From: an uncultured Lachnospiraceae bacterium
GTDB taxonomy: Bacteria > Bacillota_A > Clostridia > Lachnospirales > Lachnospiraceae
Direction: 5' to 3'
Assembly (NCBI GenBank): GCA_902801585.1
Contig: CADCIU010000005.1
Location: forward strand, 1-64,000
DNA length: 64,000 nt
Shown here: positions 8,291 through 16,733 of the stretch, piece by piece
How positions within the stretch are numbered: the first letter of the stretch is position 1
Layout of the letters: each line of letters starts with the position of its first letter
The notes under the pieces: generated by a model
Database searches by the model: none
The model's input: the letters and a program-made list of their open reading frames with translations, nothing else
Told to the model about the DNA's origin: nothing
Position numbers and translations under genes: made by a program

Positions 8291-9526
8291 ATGGCTACCG
8301 AACATGCAATACACGACAAGCTTGAACAGACCAGCAATCCGGTTGCGCCTTTGGCTCTGATCGTACTTCCCTCTGCCGAAAAGCTTGGGAAGAAAGTCAA
8401 TGATTGGATCCACTACTTCCGTATGGGTGACCACAACGAGTACAGAGATGATCCCACTTATGAGGGATACTACGAGACCGATTACAGACTCCCTCTGTCC
8501 CTTCCCCGCCATTCCACCGGAGAAGGCAAGGCCGTTCTTGAAGCTTCCACAAGAGGCAAGGATATCTTTATTTTTGTAGATATCACCAACCACTCCATCA
8601 CTTATGAGATGAACGGTTTCACCAACCATATGTCACCGGACGACCATTTCCAGGATCTCAAGAGAGTCATCTCGGCGATCAACGGCAAGGCGCACCGCAT
8701 CAACGTCATCATGCCCTTCCTCTATGAGGGTCGTCAGCACAACAGGACCGGGCGCGAGTCCCTCGACGCCGCCATCATGTACAAGGAGCTCTGTGATCTG
8801 GGCATCAAGAATTTCATCACATTCGATGCGCATGATCCCAGGATCCAGAATGTCAATCCCCTCGTCGATTTCAGCAGTTTCACCACGCCTTACCAGTTCC
8901 TGAAGTCGCTCATGCACTCCGTGGACAACCTGATCGTTGACAAGGATCACATCGTGGTCATATCCCCCGATGAAGGCGCTATGGACAGGACGGTCTATTT
9001 CGCAGACGTCATTGGAGCGGATACCGGAATGTTCTACAAGAGGAGGGACTATTCGACCATCGTCGGCGGCAAGAACCCGATCGTCGCGCACGAATTCCTG
9101 GGCACGGATCTCAACGGCAAAGATGCGATCATCATTGACGACATGATCTCTTCCGGCGGATCCATTTTGGACACATCCCGCCAGCTCAAAGAGAAAATGC
9201 ATGCCAAGAGAGTCTTCCTCTGCACTACCTTCGGTCTGTTCACAGACGGACTCGATGTCTTTGATAAGGCGTACGAGAAGGGCTATTTTGACAAGCTCGT
9301 GACTACCAATCTCACCTATCAGCCTCCGGAACTGGCGGAAAGAGAATGGTTCGAACTCGCCGACATGACCAAATATATGGCCATGATCATTGATTTTATC
9401 AACCATGACATCGGGCTGTCCAGCACCAGGACGCCTACCGAAAAGATCCATAAGATCCTCGAAAAGATCAACAGGAATGAGCAGACGGAATTGGAGCGTC
9501 TGCAGCTCGAACAGACAGAATTCTGA
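8291..9526 (+). CDS. prs: Ribose-phosphate pyrophosphokinase, long clostridial type
   Basis: Makes PRPP from ribose-5-phosphate and ATP for nucleotide, His and Trp synthesis. 411 residues, longer than the roughly 315-residue classical enzyme. Recognisable parts are the INVIMPFLYEGRQHNR block (equivalent of the ATP-binding YARQDR segment), FITFDAHDPRIQN, the VVISPDEGAMDRTVYFA block, and a PRPP-binding loop AIIIDDMISSGGSILD in place of the usual VDDxxxTxGT. The ATG at 8291 has AAGGAG 5 bases upstream; the frame is open far upstream only by chance. It is a single-gene unit with its own terminator. Confidence 0.88.
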   Translation: MATEHAIHDKLEQTSNPVAPLALIVLPSAEKLGKKVNDWIHYFRMGDHNEYRDDPTYEGYYETDYRLPLSLPRHSTGEGKAVLEASTRGKDIFIFVDITNHSITYEMNGFTNHMSPDDHFQDLKRVISAINGKAHRINVIMPFLYEGRQHNRTGRESLDAAIMYKELCDLGIKNFITFDAHDPRIQNVNPLVDFSSFTTPYQFLKSLMHSVDNLIVDKDHIVVISPDEGAMDRTVYFADVIGADTGMFYKRRDYSTIVGGKNPIVAHEFLGTDLNGKDAIIIDDMISSGGSILDTSRQLKEKMHAKRVFLCTTFGLFTDGLDVFDKAYEKGYFDKLVTTNLTYQPPELAEREWFELADMTKYMAMIIDFINHDIGLSSTRTPTEKIHKILEKINRNEQTELERLQLEQTEF

Positions 9527-9559
9527 TCTGCCGTTTCATGATCCGCAAAATATGCCAAG

Positions 9560-9611
9560 CGGCCTCCGCCTCATCCATTCATCGGGAATGGCTGCGGCAG
9601 AGGCCGTTTTT
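9560..9611 (+). terminator. Rho-independent terminator of prs
   Basis: A long hairpin with outer arms CGGCCTC/GAGGCCG, an inner CCATTC/GGAATGG stem around ATCG, followed by TTTTT. It is 33 bases past the prs stop on the plus strand. Confidence 0.85.
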
Positions 9612-9659
9612 CATAACCACATGTTTCGGACCGCACAATGACAGATCTTTAATCAAAGC

Positions 9660-10097
9660 TCAGAAGACTCTCCAGTGCGGAGATGACCGCTTAAAGCGCA
9701 CATAATCAAAGGCATTCCGGATCCAGCGAATCTCATATGGATCCTCATTTTCCTTCATACTCTCCTTCGTCCGGATCGTGATCGCAACGACATCGAACCG
9801 AATGCACCTGCTGTCCGGAGCAATATCCTTCCTGTACATATAATAGTCCGCACAGCGGCAGATCCTCTTTTGCTTGGCAGTCCCCACCGCTTCCGAAGCG
9901 GTGCCGTTCTTTCCGGAGGCCTTCCTCGCCTTGACCTCGATGAACACCAACGTGTTCCCCTCTTCTCCGATCAGATCGATCTCCGCCTCCTTGCTCCTGA
10001 AATTCTTCTCGAGGATGCGCATGCCGCGCTCTTTGAGATAATGCGCCGCGGTATCCTCCATGCTGCTTCCCTTTTTGCGCAGATTTTCGCCGGACAA
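9660..10097 (-). CDS. YraN family (UPF0102) nuclease-fold protein
   Basis: 145 residues of the UPF0102/YraN family, a restriction-endonuclease-like fold often encoded beside RNase HII; cellular role not established. The core motif is NFRSKEAEIDLIGEEGNTLVF with IEVKARK, giving the D-(E-x-K) catalytic pattern. I chose the TTG at 10097: AGGAGG lies 10 bases upstream, and this start keeps the conserved N-terminal stretch NLRKKGSSMEDTAAHYL, which the ATG at 10061 would cut. Two bases separate it from the rnhB stop, so it is translationally linked to rnhB. Confidence 0.85.
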   Translation of the reverse strand: MSGENLRKKGSSMEDTAAHYLKERGMRILEKNFRSKEAEIDLIGEEGNTLVFIEVKARKASGKNGTASEAVGTAKQKRICRCADYYMYRKDIAPDSRCIRFDVVAITIRTKESMKENEDPYEIRWIRNAFDYVRFKRSSPHWRVF

Positions 10098-10099
10098 AT

Positions 10100-10798
10100 T
10101 CAGCGCACCTCCTGTAGGATCTTCGTGATGAAAGTTCTTCTGTGAATGGGGCACGGACCGTAAGTGCGGATCGCTTCCATGTGTTCTTTCGTTCCGTAGC
10201 CTTTGTGTTTGGCAAAACCGTACTGAGGATAGAGGACGTCCATCTCTTCCATGATCCGGTCCCTGGTCACCTTGGCCAAAATACTGGCCGCCGCGATCGA
10301 AATGCACTTGGCATCGCCCTTGATCACAGGAATCTGCAGGATCGGTGTGCCCGGGATCGTCACGGCGTCATTGACCAGCACCCCGGGGCAAACCTTCATC
10401 CCTTCGATGGCAAGGCGCATCGCCTCATAGGTCGCCTGAAGTATATTGATCTCGTCTATGCGTGCCGGCTCTGCAAGGCCGACCGACCAGGCGACCGCCT
10501 CTTCTTTGATCTGATCAAAGAGCATGTCTCTTTTTTTGGCGGAGAGCTTCTTGGAATCATTCAGATAGAGGATATCGTGGTCCCGCGGCAAAATAACAGC
10601 GCCTGCCGCCACTGGTCCCGCAAGCGGCCCTCTTCCCGCCTCATCGATCCCGGCGATCAGAACATTTTCCATGCTGACTGCAGCTGCAGGGTCAGGATGA
10701 GTCTCAAGTTTCTCACGAACCAGTTCATTTTCAAAAGAGCGCATCCCGCGGATCCGCTCTCTCTCCATTTCCAGTCTCTGTTCCTGTCTTTTCGTCAT
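10100..10798 (-). CDS. rnhB: Ribonuclease HII
   Basis: Cleaves RNA in RNA-DNA hybrids, including single ribonucleotides. 232 residues. It has the type 2 signature AGIDEAGRGPLAGPVAAGAVIL with the catalytic Asp-Glu, the LNDSKKLSAKKR block, and the SIAAASILAKVTRDR segment, followed by YPQYGFAKHKGYGT. GAGGA lies about 7 bases before the ATG. It is 10 bases downstream of lepB and directly upstream of yraN. Confidence 0.95.
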   Translation of the reverse strand: MTKRQEQRLEMERERIRGMRSFENELVREKLETHPDPAAAVSMENVLIAGIDEAGRGPLAGPVAAGAVILPRDHDILYLNDSKKLSAKKRDMLFDQIKEEAVAWSVGLAEPARIDEINILQATYEAMRLAIEGMKVCPGVLVNDAVTIPGTPILQIPVIKGDAKCISIAAASILAKVTRDRIMEEMDVLYPQYGFAKHKGYGTKEHMEAIRTYGPCPIHRRTFITKILQEVR

Positions 10799-10808
10799 GA
10801 ATGATTCC

Positions 10809-11342
10809 TCACTTCCCCGTCAATATGCCGAATTCTTTTACGGGAAAGATTCTGATCCACGCTCTTCCTATGATAATGGATCGCGGTATATTGCCCACTT
10901 CCGCGTATCGGCTGTCCAGGCTGACCTCTCTGTTGTCCCCCAGTACAAAATACTCGTTGTCCCCCAGTATCACCTTCTCCCCGGCCAGTTCCTGCGGATC
11001 GGTCACTCCGTATCCGTAGTCCTCTTCAAGGAGTTCTCCGTTGATATAGATCTCGTGATCATCCCGGATCTCCACCGTCTCCCCCGGCATACCGATGATC
11101 CTCTTAATGTAGAATTCGTTGGCCTCATGAGGAAAGACGATGATATCAAATCTCTCCGGTTCCCGGAATCTGTATGTGATCTTGTCTGTGATCAGCTGAT
11201 TGCCGTCTTCCAGTGTCGGTACCATGGAGCTGCCGATCACCTCGGTGCGCTGTCCTACAAACCGGACGATCAGAAACGAGATCAATATGACCGCAGCAAC
11301 ATAGAGAATATTTGAGATGAGGGTCTTTGCTTTGTCATTCAA
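10809..11342 (-). CDS. lepB: Signal peptidase I
   Basis: Membrane Ser/Lys protease that removes type I signal peptides. 177 residues with one N-terminal transmembrane helix (about residues 10-28) and an extracytoplasmic catalytic domain. The catalytic Ser is in GSSMVPTLEDG and the general-base Lys in YIKRIIGMPGE; the box E motif is LGDNREVSLDSR. The start is TTG at 11342 with GGAGG 8 bases upstream, overlapping the end of rbgA by 8 bases. Confidence 0.94.
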   Translation of the reverse strand: MNDKAKTLISNILYVAAVILISFLIVRFVGQRTEVIGSSMVPTLEDGNQLITDKITYRFREPERFDIIVFPHEANEFYIKRIIGMPGETVEIRDDHEIYINGELLEEDYGYGVTDPQELAGEKVILGDNEYFVLGDNREVSLDSRYAEVGNIPRSIIIGRAWIRIFPVKEFGILTGK

Positions 11343-12213
11343 TTGTGTTTCCTCCCTCCGGCGGTGTTTCGAGTGTGATCTTACCGGTCTTTCCGTTTCT
11401 GAAATCGTCCAGGATCAGCTTGGATGCCCTCTGATGATCGGGCTCTCCTCCTGTCCTCACCAGATTCCTCGCCTTTGCGATCTTCATAAGCAGCTCTGCA
11501 TTGTCCATCGGGAACGTCCACTCCTCTCCCTCAGGTGCATATCTGGCGTTAATGAGTGAAGGATACTCCTTCTGCAGAAATCCCAAAAGTTCCATCGAAA
11601 GCTCCTGTTCCTCCAGGAGTTCCTGCCGGATGGCGCCGGTGAGCGCCAGGTTAACGCCGACCTGCCTGTCCTCAAAGCGCGGCCACAGGATGCCGGGTGT
11701 ATCGAGCAGCTCCAGGTTCTTGTTGAGACGGATCCACTGTTTGCCTCGCGTCACGCCGGGTTTATTGCCCGTTTTGGCGCTGGCTTTACCGGCGAAAGAG
11801 TTGATGAATGTGGATTTGCCCACATTGGGGATCCCGACCACCATCGCGCGCAGGGGGCGTCCGATGATTCCTCTGCGTTTGTCCCGCTCTCTCTTGGCCG
11901 CGCATGCCTTTTCCACATAGTTCCGGATCTTGTCGTTGGCCTTTCTGGTGCGCGCATCCATTGCGACCACCATAAATCCCTTATCCTCGAAATACTTCTG
12001 GAAAGCCGCCGTCTTTGCGGGGTCCGCCATATCCGCTTTCGTCAATAAGAGAATCCGCGCCTTGCTGCCGCACAATGTATCGATATCCGGATTCCGGCTG
12101 CTCATGGGGATCCTGGCATCTGCCAATTCGATCACAAGGTCCACAAGGCCAATATTCTCCTGCATCATCCTGCGGGCTTTTGTCATGTGCCCGGGATACC
12201 ATTGATAATCCAT
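11335..12213 (-). CDS. rbgA: Ribosome biogenesis GTPase A (YlqF)
   Basis: Circularly permuted GTPase required for late 50S assembly in Gram-positive bacteria. 292 residues from the ATG at 12213, which has GGGAGA 6 bases upstream and gives the classical start MDYQWYPGHMTKA. The permuted order G4 (LLTKAD), G1 (GIPNVGKSTFIN), G3 (DTPGILWP) is visible, followed by a helical C-terminal domain. It follows rplS across a strong hairpin, as in Bacillus and many clostridia. Confidence 0.95.
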   Translation of the reverse strand: MDYQWYPGHMTKARRMMQENIGLVDLVIELADARIPMSSRNPDIDTLCGSKARILLLTKADMADPAKTAAFQKYFEDKGFMVVAMDARTRKANDKIRNYVEKACAAKRERDKRRGIIGRPLRAMVVGIPNVGKSTFINSFAGKASAKTGNKPGVTRGKQWIRLNKNLELLDTPGILWPRFEDRQVGVNLALTGAIRQELLEEQELSMELLGFLQKEYPSLINARYAPEGEEWTFPMDNAELLMKIAKARNLVRTGGEPDHQRASKLILDDFRNGKTGKITLETPPEGGNTIE

Positions 12214-12294
12214 TCTCAATCTCCCGTTAAGTATTGCATTTCGTCTGCAGCTTTCTCTCGCCCTGAATCGGATGATCGGACCGCTGAGACAAGG

Positions 12295-12324
12295 AATGCC
12301 GCACTGCATACACAGTGCGGCATT
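12295..12324 (-). terminator. Strong hairpin between rplS and rbgA
   Basis: Perfect 12-bp inverted repeat AATGCCGCACTG/CAGTGCGGCATT with a 6-base loop, 26 bases after the rplS stop. It lacks a U tract on either strand, so it is more likely an mRNA-stabilising or partial-termination element than a full terminator. Confidence 0.55.
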
Positions 12325-12349
12325 GATTCAGACTTATAATGATTACAGA

Positions 12350-12703
12350 TCAGCGATCGTTCAGAGCCTTGACCTTGGCTTTCTTGCCGCTCAGCTTGCG
12401 CAGATAGTTCAGTTTGGCTCTTCTGACCTTACCGCGTCTGACAACGTCGACCTTCTCGACGTTAGGGCTGTGCAGCGGCCATGTCTTCTCGACGCCGATT
12501 CCGCTGGATTCCTTGCGGACTGTGAATGTGGTTCTGGCACCGCCGCCCTGGATCTTCAGAACAGTTCCCTCGAAGATCTGGATTCTCTCACGGTTTCCCT
12601 CTTTGATCCTGTTGTGTACGCGGACAGTATCGCCGACGTTGAATACAGGAGCGCTTTCCTTCAGCTGCTCTTTCTCAAGTTCCTTGATGATTTCGTAGTT
12701 CAT
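12350..12703 (-). CDS. rplS: 50S ribosomal protein L19
   Basis: 117 residues, usual length. It contains [22 protein letters not shown], the IQIFEGTVL strand and the [21 protein letters not shown] block, and ends in the [11 protein letters not shown] basic tail. AAGGAG lies 6 bases before the ATG. It has its own promoter at 12808-12836, so it can be made independently of the trmD operon. Confidence 0.97.
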   Translation of the reverse strand: MNYEIIKELEKEQLKESAPVFNVGDTVRVHNRIKEGNRERIQIFEGTVLKIQGGGARTTFTVRKESSGIGVEKTWPLHSPNVEKVDVVRRGKVRRAKLNYLRKLSGKKAKVKALNDR

Positions 12704-12807
12704 TTGATTCTCCTTTGCTTACGGACGTTCTTGCCGTCATTCACCGCCTGACGGGATACAGCAGAGGACCGTCTTCGAATTGGACATGTTGTCAACACAA
12801 CATTAAT

Positions 12808-12836
12808 ATTTTATCACAACCGGTGCAGATATGCAA
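12808..12836 (-). promoter_or_regulatory. Extended -10 promoter for rplS
   Basis: On the minus strand TTGCAT (12831-12836) and TAAAAT (12808-12813) are separated by 17 bases, with TGA immediately before the -10 (extended -10). The resulting leader is about 100 bases; whether it folds as an L19-type autoregulatory leader cannot be judged by eye. The -35 overlaps the last codons of trmD. Confidence 0.6.
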
Positions 12837-12845
12837 GTCAAAAAA

Positions 12846-13565
12846 TCACTTGCCGTATTTTTCCGCATCGGGATGTTCCTCTATGTACTTTTGGTAAAGA
12901 TCCGGCCGTCTCTCTTTGGTTCTTTTCAGAGACTGTTCCTTTCTCCACCGGTCTACTTTGGCGTGATCGCCGGAGAGCAGGATCGCGGGAACCGTACGTC
13001 CTCTCCATGTCTCCGGGCGCGAATACTGCGGATACTCGAGCAGTCCGTTCATAAACGAGTCCGTATCTGCCGAGACGCCGTTCCCGAGGACGCCGTGGAT
13101 CAGGCGGGAGACCGTGTCGATGACGACCATGGCCGGAAGTTCCCCTCCCGTGAGGACATAGTCACCGATCGAGATCTCATCCGTCACGATTTCCTCCAGC
13201 ACGCGCTCATCGATTCCCTCATAGTGTCCGCACAAGATGATCAGATCTTCTTCCCGAGCCAGTTCTTTCGCCATCTCCTGGTTAAATGTCCTGCCCTGCG
13301 GCGACATATAGACGACCCTTGCCGGCTTTTCCAGGCTGTTCTGCACGGCCATACATGCGTCATATACGGGCTGGGCCTGCATCAGCATTCCTGCGCCGCC
13401 GCCGTATGTGTAGTCATCCACTTTCCTGTGCTTGTTGGCTGCATAATCGCGGATATTTACGGCATTCAGGCTCACGAGTCCTTTTTCCATGGCTCTGCCT
13501 GTGATGCTCGTCCCAAGCCCCTGTTCGATCATCTCGGGAAACAGCGTTAAAACATGAAATCTCAT
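12846..13565 (-). CDS. trmD: tRNA (guanine-37-N1)-methyltransferase
   Basis: SPOUT-class enzyme that methylates G37 next to the anticodon and prevents frameshifting. 239 residues. Family landmarks are [12 protein letters not shown] at the N-terminus, [22 protein letters not shown], and the trefoil-knot segment [16 protein letters not shown]. The ATG at 13565 has GAGGG 5 bases upstream; a longer frame to 13586 does not. It lies about 50 bases after rimM. Confidence 0.96.
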   Translation of the reverse strand: MRFHVLTLFPEMIEQGLGTSITGRAMEKGLVSLNAVNIRDYAANKHRKVDDYTYGGGAGMLMQAQPVYDACMAVQNSLEKPARVVYMSPQGRTFNQEMAKELAREEDLIILCGHYEGIDERVLEEIVTDEISIGDYVLTGGELPAMVVIDTVSRLIHGVLGNGVSADTDSFMNGLLEYPQYSRPETWRGRTVPAILLSGDHAKVDRWRKEQSLKRTKERRPDLYQKYIEEHPDAEKYGK

Positions 13566-13615
13566 AATTTCCCTCTTCCAATACAATATGCTGCGCTCCG
13601 GGAACAGACCGCGCT

Positions 13616-14119
13616 TCAGAGTCCCTTAAGAAGGTGGACTGTCATCTCGCCTTCCTCAAGCCGGACGTCCAGGATGCACTGGGGGATCGCGGGGATCAGG
13701 ATCCTTCCGCCCTCCTCGTTCTGGACATCGTAGACATTGTTGGCTCCTGTCTCGATCACATCCTTTATGGTGCCGAGCTCTCTCCCGTCATCCGTCGTCA
13801 CTTTAAGCCCCAGCAGATCGGGAATGAAATACTCCCCTTCCTCCAGAGGGATCGCTTCTTCTCTGGGGATCAGCAGTTCCGCGCCCTTAAGCCTCTCCAC
13901 ATCCTCAATGCGGTCCATTCCTTCAAACCCCAGAATGACAAATTTTTTAAAGAACTTCACGCTGCGGATCTTGACCGTTCTCTCGCCGCGCGGCGTGGCC
14001 ATGATGACCTGCTCAAGGTCCCTGAATCTCAAAGGCTCATCCGTTGTGGGAAAGACCTTGACCTCACCCTTAAGACCATGTGTGCCGGCGATCACACCGA
14101 CTCTGAATCTGGATACCAT
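13616..14119 (-). CDS. rimM: Ribosome maturation factor RimM
   Basis: 16S rRNA processing factor that binds S19 during 30S assembly. 167 residues: an N-terminal RimM barrel ([18 protein letters not shown]) and a C-terminal PRC-barrel ([41 protein letters not shown]). GGAGAG lies about 8 bases before the ATG. Position between khpA and trmD is standard. Confidence 0.95.
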   Translation of the reverse strand: MVSRFRVGVIAGTHGLKGEVKVFPTTDEPLRFRDLEQVIMATPRGERTVKIRSVKFFKKFVILGFEGMDRIEDVERLKGAELLIPREEAIPLEEGEYFIPDLLGLKVTTDDGRELGTIKDVIETGANNVYDVQNEEGGRILIPAIPQCILDVRLEEGEMTVHLLKGL

Positions 14120-14192
14120 ACCATTCTCTCCAAATACGTCATTATAAAAAGATCATTTATGAAACAGTAACCTTTGTCTTAAGACAAAACAT

Positions 14193-14221
14193 GCGGCGGC
14201 AGCTATAACCGCTGCCGCCGC
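14193..14221 (-). terminator. GC-rich hairpin between khpA and rimM
   Basis: 11-bp perfect arms GCGGCGGCAGC/GCTGCCGCCGC with a 7-base loop; on the minus strand it is followed by ATGTTTTGTC and then by a 14-base palindrome TTGTCTTAAGACAA (14175-14188). It could partly terminate transcription after khpA and so set the ratio of rpsP-khpA to rimM-trmD mRNA. Confidence 0.5.
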
Positions 14222-14246
14222 AACAAAAAGCAATTCAATCGGCTGC

Positions 14247-14474
14247 TCAGTCGATGTCCACATCCACTCTGATATCATCTCTGGAGGCTGCGGCTTTGAC
14301 AACAGAACGGATGGCTTTCGCGATCCTGCCCTGTTTGCCAATCACTTTCCCCATGTCAGAAGGTGCGACATGAAGCTGGATCCGGATGTTCTTGCCCTCC
14401 TGCGTCTGAGTAACGACAACTTCATCAGGATGATCGACAAGCGCCTTGGCGATCAGTTCAACTAATTCTCTCAT
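14247..14474 (-). CDS. khpA: KH-domain RNA-binding protein KhpA
   Basis: 75-residue single KH domain protein (YlqC/KhpA), an RNA chaperone that partners with KhpB/EloR and affects cell elongation in Gram-positive bacteria. The GxxG loop is in VIGKQGRIAKAIR, with the flanking VHVAPSDMGK-type strand seen here as IQLHVAPSDMGK. AAGGA lies 6 bases before the ATG. It sits between rpsP and rimM as in many Firmicutes. Confidence 0.93.
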   Translation of the reverse strand: MRELVELIAKALVDHPDEVVVTQTQEGKNIRIQLHVAPSDMGKVIGKQGRIAKAIRSVVKAAASRDDIRVDVDID

Positions 14475-14526
14475 ATATATTCCTTCCGACTGTCAGGTCC
14501 GAACTTTGCAATCACTTCACAGATGC

Positions 14527-14769
14527 TTATTTAACGCCGGCCTGCTTGAAGAGCTTCTTAACAACGGTAGTGGGCTGTGCGCCGTTCGCGATCCACTTCT
14601 TCGCCGCCTCAACGTCAACCTTGACTGCTGCGGGATCCGTGTTGGGATTGTATGTGCCGATCTCCTCGATCGCTCTGCCGTTTCTGGGAGTGGAAGCCTC
14701 TGCTACCACGATTCTGTACATCGGTACCTTCTTCTCACCGATTCTCTTCAATCTGATTTTTACTGCCAT
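14527..14769 (-). CDS. rpsP: 30S ribosomal protein S16
   Basis: 80 residues; the N-terminal [20 protein letters not shown] and the [12 protein letters not shown] block are diagnostic. AAGGAGG lies 5 bases before the ATG. Second gene after ffh in the ribosome operon. Confidence 0.97.
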   Translation of the reverse strand: MAVKIRLKRIGEKKVPMYRIVVAEASTPRNGRAIEEIGTYNPNTDPAAVKVDVEAAKKWIANGAQPTTVVKKLFKQAGVK

Positions 14770-14836
14770 GATTTCCTCCTTGGTTATAATTGTGCAGGTT
14801 ATGATTATGTAGTTAACAACTTTGGTTCAGCGCCTC

Positions 14837-16240
14837 TTAAAAGGGATATCCCCCTCTTCCTCCGAAGCCGCCCATGCCTCCGAAACCGCCCATGCCTCCG
14901 AACGGATTTGAGTTCCTGCGCCTCTTTCCCTTCTTCATACCGGTCTGTTTCATCATCTTGGACATCTGATTGAACTGCTTGATAAAGCGGTTCACTTCGG
15001 CAATATCGTTGCCTGAGCCTTTGGCGATCCTGTATTTTCTCTGGGGTGTGAGGAGTTTGGGGTTCATTCTCTCCTCCGGAGTCATGCTCAGGACGATCGC
15101 CTCTGTCCTCTTGAGCTGCTTCTCATCAATGGCGCCCTCCAGCTGGTCCTTATTGATGCCGAGTCCGGGAAGCATACCGAGAATACTGGTAAGACCGCCC
15201 ATCTTCCTCATCTGTTTGAGACTGTTGAGATAGTCATTGAAATCGAACTTGCCTTTTTTGAGGTGAGCCACCATATCGCGGCTATCTTCCTCATCCTGTT
15301 TGTCCAGCGCCTGCTGGGCCTTGTCGATCAGCGACAGGACATCTCCCATGCCCAGGATCCGCCCCGCCATTCGGTCCGGATAGAACTGTTCCAGATCCGA
15401 GAGCTTTTCTCCCATACCTACGTACAGGATCGGTTTGCCTGTGACCGCTTTGATGGAAAGGGCCGCACCGCCGCGGGTGTCGCCGTCCATCTTGGAGAGG
15501 ATCACGCCGTCGACACCGACCTTCTCATCAAATGTCTTGGCGACATTGACTGCCTCCTGACCGGTCATGGCATCGACCACCAGGATCGTCTGATGGACTT
15601 CCACCGCCTTCTTGATGTCCTCGAGCTCCTTCATCATCGCTTCATCGATCTGCAGACGACCTGCCGTATCGAGGAAGACCAGATTCTGCTTGTTCTTAAG
15701 TGCGTGCTCGAGTGCCGCCTTCGCTATATCCGCAGGTTTGTGCCTGTCTCCCATGGTGAAGACTTCCACGCCGACCTTTTCGCCGTTGACCTGCAGCTGT
15801 TTGATCGCCGCGGGTCGATAGATATCCAGAGCGACCAGAAGCGGCTTCTTTCCCTTCTGCTTGAACTTGCCGGCAAGCTTCGCCGCTGTCGTCGTCTTAC
15901 CTGCACCCTGCAGACCGACCATCATCACGACCGTCATCTGCTTGCCGGGTGAGAGTGCCAGCTCCGTGGTCTCGCTTCCCATCAGCTTGGTCATCTCTTC
16001 GTTGACGATCTTGATGACCATCTGCGCGGGATTGAGGCCGTTCATGACCTCTTCACCGATCGCCCTCTCCTGGACGGAGCTGACGAACTGTTTGACCACC
16101 TTAAAGTTGACGTCCGCCTCGAGCAAAGCCATCTTGACTTCACGCATGGCTGTCCTGACATCACTCTCTGTGAGCTTTCCCTTGCTGCGGAGTTTGCCGA
16201 ATATGCTGTTGAGCTTATCTGTTAAGCTGTCAAATGCCAT
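14837..16240 (-). CDS. ffh: Signal recognition particle protein Ffh (SRP54)
   Basis: GTPase of the SRP that binds signal sequences and 4.5S/6S RNA and docks with FtsY (19209 in this window). 467 residues: N domain, G domain with GLQGAGKTTTAAKLA and DTAGRLQIDEAMM, and a Met-rich M domain with the RIAKGSGNDIAEVNRFIKQF RNA-binding motif. The C-terminus ends in a run of GGFGGMGG-like repeats. AAGGA lies 8 bases before the ATG. It follows ylxM by 89 bases. Confidence 0.97.
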   Translation of the reverse strand: MAFDSLTDKLNSIFGKLRSKGKLTESDVRTAMREVKMALLEADVNFKVVKQFVSSVQERAIGEEVMNGLNPAQMVIKIVNEEMTKLMGSETTELALSPGKQMTVVMMVGLQGAGKTTTAAKLAGKFKQKGKKPLLVALDIYRPAAIKQLQVNGEKVGVEVFTMGDRHKPADIAKAALEHALKNKQNLVFLDTAGRLQIDEAMMKELEDIKKAVEVHQTILVVDAMTGQEAVNVAKTFDEKVGVDGVILSKMDGDTRGGAALSIKAVTGKPILYVGMGEKLSDLEQFYPDRMAGRILGMGDVLSLIDKAQQALDKQDEEDSRDMVAHLKKGKFDFNDYLNSLKQMRKMGGLTSILGMLPGLGINKDQLEGAIDEKQLKRTEAIVLSMTPEERMNPKLLTPQRKYRIAKGSGNDIAEVNRFIKQFNQMSKMMKQTGMKKGKRRRNSNPFGGMGGFGGMGGFGGRGGYPF

Positions 16241-16329
16241 ATGGTTTATCCTTATTAATATTCACTAACACTAATAGCGATCAGCCCGGATCACGGATGA
16301 AACTGACGGCTTTCGCAGCTCCTGCGCTG

Positions 16330-16674
16330 TCAGGACTCCAAATCTTTGCAGATCGCATTCGCGATCTGACTGATCTTCTCCGACGCAGTTTCCGGTATTC
16401 CGTCCGACGCGGCGATCTCTCTCAGACGCGCTGCTGATTCGCGGATCCTGCCAAAGCGCCGGATCATGCCGAGCTTTTCTTCATAGCTCCGCATCATCAC
16501 TGTGCACCGTCTCACCAGATCGTGCACTGCCTGCTTGCTGATCCCCTCAGATGCCGCGATCTCATTCAATGATAAATTGTCATATACGACCTTCTCGTAG
16601 ATCTCCTGCTGGTGCCCGGTGAGAAGAGCGCCGTAAAAATCATACAAGAGGCCCTGCTCTACGATTTTTTCCAT
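16330..16674 (-). CDS. ylxM: YlxM family helix-turn-helix protein
   Basis: 114 residues from the ATG at 16674. It belongs to the UPF0122/YlxM family, sigma-factor-region-4-like HTH proteins encoded before ffh and thought to assist SRP. Motifs are LLYDFYGALLTGHQQEIY and the HTH segment LSLNEIAASEGISKQAVHDLVRR. Earlier in-frame ATG codons lie inside the promoter's -10, which favours this start; the transcript would then have almost no leader. It is first gene of the ffh-rplS operon. Confidence 0.87.
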   Translation of the reverse strand: MEKIVEQGLLYDFYGALLTGHQQEIYEKVVYDNLSLNEIAASEGISKQAVHDLVRRCTVMMRSYEEKLGMIRRFGRIRESAARLREIAASDGIPETASEKISQIANAICKDLES

Positions 16675-16684
16675 CACCTGACCT

Positions 16685-16713
16685 ATCATACATGTCCGAT
16701 GTCCGGGTGTCAA
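16685..16713 (-). promoter_or_regulatory. Promoter of the ylxM-ffh-rpsP operon
   Basis: Near-consensus sigma-A promoter on the minus strand: TTGACA (16708-16713), 17-base spacer, TATGAT (16685-16690). Only 10 bases separate the -10 from the chosen ylxM ATG, predicting a transcript start 3-5 bases before it. Confidence 0.75.
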
Positions 16714-16733
16714 GTGTTTTTTCTTTACACCTG

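Noticed and set aside
8166..8360. Small protein encoded by the prs leader repeats
   Set aside because: The repeat period (11) is not a multiple of three, the ORF has no ribosome site, and it runs into prs in another frame.
14153..14341. Small membrane protein on the minus strand
   Set aside because: The hydrophobic ORF overlaps khpA in another frame and covers a GC-rich hairpin; no ribosome site.
14837..14960. Frameshift or error at the Gly/Met repeat end of ffh
   Set aside because: GGM/GGF-rich C-terminal tails occur in Ffh proteins of this group, and the frame closes normally.
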